Of a stretch of 46,410 bases of DNA, positions 43,506 through 46,410 are shown in pieces (within the stretch, counting starts at the first letter, position 1; each line of letters opens with the position of its first letter). This DNA is from an uncultured Prevotellaceae bacterium. GTDB lineage: Bacteria; Bacteroidota; Bacteroidia; Bacteroidales; Bacteroidaceae. The notes under the pieces are model-generated. The model saw nothing but the letters and a program-made list of their open reading frames with translations, was not told where the DNA came from and ran no database searches. The stretch lies in NCBI GenBank assembly GCA_947168395.1, contig CAMVLT010000025.1, forward strand, positions 1 to 46,410, read 5' to 3'. The translations under genes and the position numbers were made by a program.

Positions 43506-44209
43506 TAAAGTTTAAACACTATTGGAATGCACACCTGCGTACGGCATGGCTTGGCGTCCTGCATGCCAGCCTTCCACTTGGGCATCATCCGCAGCACCCT
43601 CAACGCCTCACGGTCGAGGCTGGGGTCCACCGGCTTCACTATCTCAATGTCGCTGACGGTGCCGTCCTTGTTCACAATAAACTGTGCCACGACTTTCCCC
43701 TGCACCTTGTGCTGCTGTGCCGCAGTCGGGTATCGCAGGTTCTTCGTCAGCCACTTCATGAACTCCGTAGCACCGCCGGGAAACTCGGGCAGCTCCTCCA
43801 CCACCCGGAAGTTCAGCGGATTGTTCTCCATATCCAGCACCGTCGGCTGCTCAGGGTTCTCGGCCTCGTCCACGGTTTTCAGCTCCACGTCGTTCTCGGG
43901 CGGGGCTATCTCGTCGTCCTTCAGTTCCACCTGCGGTTCATCCTCTACCACGTTGAACTGCTCGGCCGACTGCGGACGCTCCTTTACCTGCTCCTTTATC
44001 AGCGGTATGCGCTCCTCCTCTTTCAGCGCCTCCAGGTCCAGCTCCTTCACTATGTTCTCCAGCGTCTCCAGGTCGTAGTCATCGGAACTGGCCCCCCAGT
44101 CGTACTCCATTGCCACGAACAGCACCGACAGCACAAGAATCACTCCCAAGAAGAACCCCTGCGTACGCTTGCCATCCAAGTCGGCCTTCGAACTTTTCTT
44201 TATTTCCAT
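43505..44209 (-). CDS. tonB: TonB-family energy transducer
   Basis: From ATG 44209 the protein has 234 residues: a cytoplasmic N-terminus ('MEIKKSSKADLDGKRTQGFF'), one membrane segment ('LGVILVLSVLFVAMEY'), an acidic/Pro-rich periplasmic spacer ('EIAPPENDVELKTVDEAENP') and a C-terminal TonB domain ('VVAQFIVNKDGTVSDIEIVK', 'DREALRVLRMMPKWKAG', 'IPIVFKL'). It passes proton-motive energy to outer-membrane receptors. The upstream frame start at 44281 was rejected because a -7 motif (44254-44261) lies inside it. It shares an operon with the prenyl synthase and tatD. Confidence 0.9.
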   Translation of the reverse strand: MEIKKSSKADLDGKRTQGFFLGVILVLSVLFVAMEYDWGASSDDYDLETLENIVKELDLEALKEEERIPLIKEQVKERPQSAEQFNVVEDEPQVELKDDEIAPPENDVELKTVDEAENPEQPTVLDMENNPLNFRVVEELPEFPGGATEFMKWLTKNLRYPTAAQQHKVQGKVVAQFIVNKDGTVSDIEIVKPVDPSLDREALRVLRMMPKWKAGMQDAKPCRTQVCIPIVFKL

Positions 44210-44253
44210 AATAAAAAGGCGCCTTTTTCCGTTATATAACAAAAAATGCGCCA

Positions 44254-44261
44254 CAAAGGTA
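44254..44261 (-). promoter_or_regulatory. -7 element TACCTTTG for the tonB operon
   Basis: The minus-strand TACCTTTG lies 44 bp before the tonB ATG at 44209 and fixes that start. Confidence 0.6.
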
Positions 44262-44267
44262 CGAAAT

Positions 44268-44295
44268 AATTCATAATTCATAATTCACAATTCAT
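44268..44295. repeat. Heptamer repeat AATTCAT between divergent tonB and porQ promoters
   Basis: Four AATTCAT/AATTCAC units fill the gap between the two opposing -7 elements. Confidence 0.85.
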
Positions 44296-44305
44296 AATTA
44301 TTTTC

Positions 44306-44313
44306 TAACTTTG
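44306..44313 (+). promoter_or_regulatory. -7 element TAACTTTG for porQ-cmk
   Basis: TAACTTTG matches the consensus and lies 22 bp before the porQ ATG at 44336. Confidence 0.6.
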
Positions 44314-44335
44314 CGCCCGAATTTAGAATATTTAG

Positions 44336-45280
44336 ATGAAGAGAGCCGTTTTAGCCACCGTTTTACTGTCATCTGTGCTTCATGCAGGAGCACAGGAGAG
44401 TCAGACCGTCTATAATTTCCTGCGACTACCCGTCAGCGCCCACGCAGCGGCACTCGGCGGCTCCGGCATCACACTCATCGAGGACGATGCCACGCTTATT
44501 TTCCACAACCCATCGCTCATCAACAACATCTCCGACCGCACCCTGAACCTCAACTTCATGACCTACATGGAGGGAGCCACTACCGCCAGCGCGTCGTTCA
44601 TCCGTGCTGCCGGCGAACGAGGCACATGGGGCATCACGGGCCAGTTCATGAGCTACGGAACCATGAAGGAAACCAACGCCTCGGGCCAGCAGACGGGTGA
44701 GTTCTCGGCCAAGGACATTGCCCTCGGAGGCTCCTTTGCCTACTCTCTAAGCGAGCAGTTCACAGGCGGCATCACAGCCAAGTTCATCGCCTCCTATATA
44801 GGCCAGTACAACTCACTCGGAGCCTGCGTCGACCTCGGTATCAACTACTACAACAGCCAGAGCGAGCTGTCAGTCTCGGCCGTTGCCCGCAATCTCGGCG
44901 GACAGCTGTCAGCCTACGAGGACGACTTCGAGCGCATGCCGCTCGACCTGCAGCTGGGCGTCACCAAGAGGCTGCTCGGCTCCCCCCTGCGCCTGTCGGC
45001 ATCACTCGTCAGGCTCAACGACTGGCAGTACGGCCTGGGCAAGCACATCGTCATCGGTGCCGACCTCATCCTGTCGCCCCAGTTCTACATCGCCGCAGGC
45101 TATAACGCCATGCGCGCCTCGGAAATGAAAATAGCCGAGGACGACGGCTCCAGCGCCCACGGAGCAGGACTATCCATCGGCGCCGGACTGCAACTGGAGC
45201 GCCTGAAGCTGCATGTAGCCTACGCCAAGTACCACGTCAGCACCGCCTCGCTGCTCGTCAACCTGGCTTATAGCCTATAA
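44336..45280 (+). CDS. porQ: Type IX secretion system outer-membrane protein PorQ
   Basis: This 314-residue outer-membrane beta-barrel (signal 'MKRAVLATVLLSSVLHAGAQ') opens with the PorQ/PorV hallmark 'YNFLRLPVSAHAAALGGSGITLIEDDATLIFHNPSLI' pattern and shows alternating barrel strands to the end ('LHVAYAKYH', 'LLVNLAYSL'). PorQ is an outer-membrane component linked to type IX secretion and attachment of cargo. Its position directly before cmk is typical of Bacteroidales. The pectate lyase in this window has a sorting-like tail that could use this pathway. Confidence 0.85.
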   Translation: MKRAVLATVLLSSVLHAGAQESQTVYNFLRLPVSAHAAALGGSGITLIEDDATLIFHNPSLINNISDRTLNLNFMTYMEGATTASASFIRAAGERGTWGITGQFMSYGTMKETNASGQQTGEFSAKDIALGGSFAYSLSEQFTGGITAKFIASYIGQYNSLGACVDLGINYYNSQSELSVSAVARNLGGQLSAYEDDFERMPLDLQLGVTKRLLGSPLRLSASLVRLNDWQYGLGKHIVIGADLILSPQFYIAAGYNAMRASEMKIAEDDGSSAHGAGLSIGAGLQLERLKLHVAYAKYHVSTASLLVNLAYSL

Positions 45281-45307
45281 GTCACATTAGTCACATTAGC
45301 CACATAA
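45281..45307. repeat. Three 9-bp repeats GTCACATTA between porQ and cmk
   Basis: GTCACATTA occurs twice, followed by the variant GCCACATAA, in the 39-bp gap directly after the porQ stop. The period is 9, unlike the 7-bp arrays elsewhere. Confidence 0.7.
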
Positions 45308-45319
45308 CACCCATAGAAT

Positions 45320-46009
45320 ATGAAGAAAATTACCATTGCCATTGACGGCCACTCATCGTGCGGCAAAAGCACTATGGCCAAAGACCTGGCCCGCCGAGTG
45401 GGCTACATCTACGTCGACACCGGAGCCATGTACCGCTCAGTCACTCTCTATGCACTACGCAACGGACTGTTCAACGAGGACGGCAGCATCAAGACCACTG
45501 AACTGGAGCAGCAGATGCCCCAAATCCGCATCACCTTCCAGCTGAATCCTGAAACAGGACGCCCCGACACCTACCTCAACGGCGAGTGCGTGGAACAGAC
45601 CATCCGTTCGCTCGAAGTCAGCAACCACGTCAGCCCCATCGCCGCCCTGCCCTTCGTACGCACGGCGATGGTGGCCCAGCAGCAGGCGATGGGACAGGAC
45701 GGTGGCATCGTCATGGACGGGCGCGACATCGGAACCGTAGTATTCCCCCACGCCGAACTCAAAGTCTTTGTCACAGCCTCGGCACAAGTGCGTGCCCAGC
45801 GCCGCTACGACGAGCTGCAGCAAAAGGGCATGCCCGCCGACTACGACGAAATACTGCGCAACGTGCAGGAGCGCGACTACATCGACTCTCACCGCGAAGT
45901 GTCGCCCCTACGCCAAGCCGATGATGCCCTGCTGCTCGACAACAGCCACATGACCATCCCCGAGCAGAACGAATGGCTCATGCAACGGTTCCTGGAAAGA
46001 ACAGCGTAA
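45320..46009 (+). CDS. cmk: Cytidylate kinase
   Basis: The 229-residue enzyme phosphorylates (d)CMP with ATP. It has the P-loop '[15 protein letters not shown]' (residues about 9-23), the CMP-binding '[16 protein letters not shown]' (about 31-46), '[16 protein letters not shown]' (about 130-145), the lid Arg '[10 protein letters not shown]' and '[14 protein letters not shown]'. It lies 39 bp after porQ and most likely shares its promoter. Confidence 0.96.
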   Translation: MKKITIAIDGHSSCGKSTMAKDLARRVGYIYVDTGAMYRSVTLYALRNGLFNEDGSIKTTELEQQMPQIRITFQLNPETGRPDTYLNGECVEQTIRSLEVSNHVSPIAALPFVRTAMVAQQQAMGQDGGIVMDGRDIGTVVFPHAELKVFVTASAQVRAQRRYDELQQKGMPADYDEILRNVQERDYIDSHREVSPLRQADDALLLDNSHMTIPEQNEWLMQRFLERTA

Positions 46010-46060
46010 TAAATATCCACGAAAGAAGAGGTGGAACGAGTAATCGTCGTTATCCCCATA

Positions 46061-46100
46061 AAAAATCTGCCGCCCTCCATAAGGAAGAGCGGCAGTTTTT
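46061..46100. terminator. Bidirectional terminator between cmk and the convergent gene
   Basis: CTGCCGC (46067-46073) pairs with GCGGCAG (46089-46095), flanked by A5 on the left and T5 on the right, with a 15-nt loop. The A/T flanks let it work in both directions for the converging genes. Confidence 0.85.
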
Positions 46101-46110
46101 AATAGGGTCA

Positions 46111-46138
46111 CAATTGTCAATTGTCAATTACCAATTGC
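46111..46138. repeat. Heptamer repeat CAATTGT/CAATTAC
   Basis: Four 7-bp units directly abut the stop codon of the minus-strand gene. Confidence 0.82.
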
Positions 46139-46408
46139 CTAAGGCTCCGGCTGATCCTGCTCCTGCAGCGCCAAGCTGGCAATGGGCACTCGCGTCTGGT
46201 AACGCTTCACCTTACCCTCCACCGTCACCTTGTGGACGGTAATCAGGTCGCGCATCTCGAACACGCAGTCACCCTTCAGGTTCCTTGAGGTCAGCTCCTC
46301 ACCCTTGGCGCCCTCGGGCAGGAAGCGCAGGTGGACGCCCTCAATCTGCACGGTGGGGTCGTAGGCCAGGGGAGACTCCACGCCACCCTTCTTGTTCTCG
46401 ATGGTGGG
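46139..46408 (-). CDS. 3' end of an unrecognised minus-strand gene
   Basis: The frame is open to the window edge and ends at 46139 with '...LALQEQDQPEP'. About 90 residues are visible: 'PTIENKKGGVESPLAYDPTV', then 'IEGVHLRFLPEG', 'GDCVFEMRDLITVHKVTVEG' and 'KRYQTRVPIASLAL'. The strand-rich composition suggests a beta-sandwich or barrel end. I do not recognise the family. The apparent GTG start at 46381 is internal. Confidence 0.6.
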   Translation of the reverse strand, partial: PTIENKKGGVESPLAYDPTVQIEGVHLRFLPEGAKGEELTSRNLKGDCVFEMRDLITVHKVTVEGKVKRYQTRVPIASLALQEQDQPEP

Positions 46409-46410
46409 GT

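Noticed and set aside
34952..46138. CRISPR array as an explanation for the short repeats
   Set aside because: Units are 7-9 bp, directly adjacent, without spacers of constant length, and no cas genes are present.

Overview
The window comes from a Bacteroidetes chromosome, most probably a Prevotella-type (Bacteroidales) bacterium. This rests on TAnnTTTG-type -7 promoter elements, large polysaccharide-degradation genes with lipoprotein or Sec signals, a PorQ gene next to cmk, and a Bacteroidetes-style TonB. No database search was possible, so family names rest on motifs and remembered family architecture.

Region 1 (1-11314) is a type I restriction-modification defence island. It holds the 3' part of hsdM, a RhuM-Fic gene broken by a one-base frameshift, hsdS, a small gene resembling a VbhA-type antitoxin, an AAA15 ATPase/RloB pair (AbiL-like), hsdR, an AbiH-family gene, and a DinD-like/RhuM fusion. 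Most genes overlap or nearly touch. Internal -7 motifs precede the ATPase and the DinD-RhuM gene. The specificity and accessory genes are visibly more A+T-rich than the rest of the window.

Region 2 (11315-12935) is a junction: the 3' remnant of a transposase, an unrecognised gene fragment, an ECF sigma factor without an anti-sigma partner, and a 40-codon ORF.

Region 3 (12936-41507) is a pectin/rhamnogalacturonan-type degradation cluster. The first plus-strand operon encodes a secreted sugar isomerase-like/DUF3826 fusion, a 2687-residue multi-module enzyme (GH141-like beta-helix, GH20/GH67-like barrel, beta-propeller, GH2, malectin) and a GH2 beta-galactosidase. A convergent sodium:solute symporter follows. 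The second plus-strand operon encodes a GH2, a GH106-like rhamnosidase, a SASA acetylesterase, a DUF5703/GH78 fusion and a PL1 pectate lyase, closed by a strong terminator. A plausible division of labour is that PL1 cuts the backbone, the esterase removes acetyl groups, GH106/GH78/GH2/GH141-like modules strip side chains, and the symporter imports a released sugar. No SusC/SusD pair or hybrid two-component regulator lies in the window.

Region 4 (41526-46410) is housekeeping: tRNA-Ser(GGA), a minus-strand tonB-polyprenyl synthase-tatD operon, divergent porQ-cmk, a bidirectional terminator, and the 3' end of an unrecognised minus-strand gene.

The most unusual signal is a family of 7-bp-period tandem repeats and hairpin repeats lying both between genes and inside reading frames, several of them at domain joints. 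Two are arranged as long palindromes. The one in the beta-galactosidase sits exactly where a whole domain appears to be missing.
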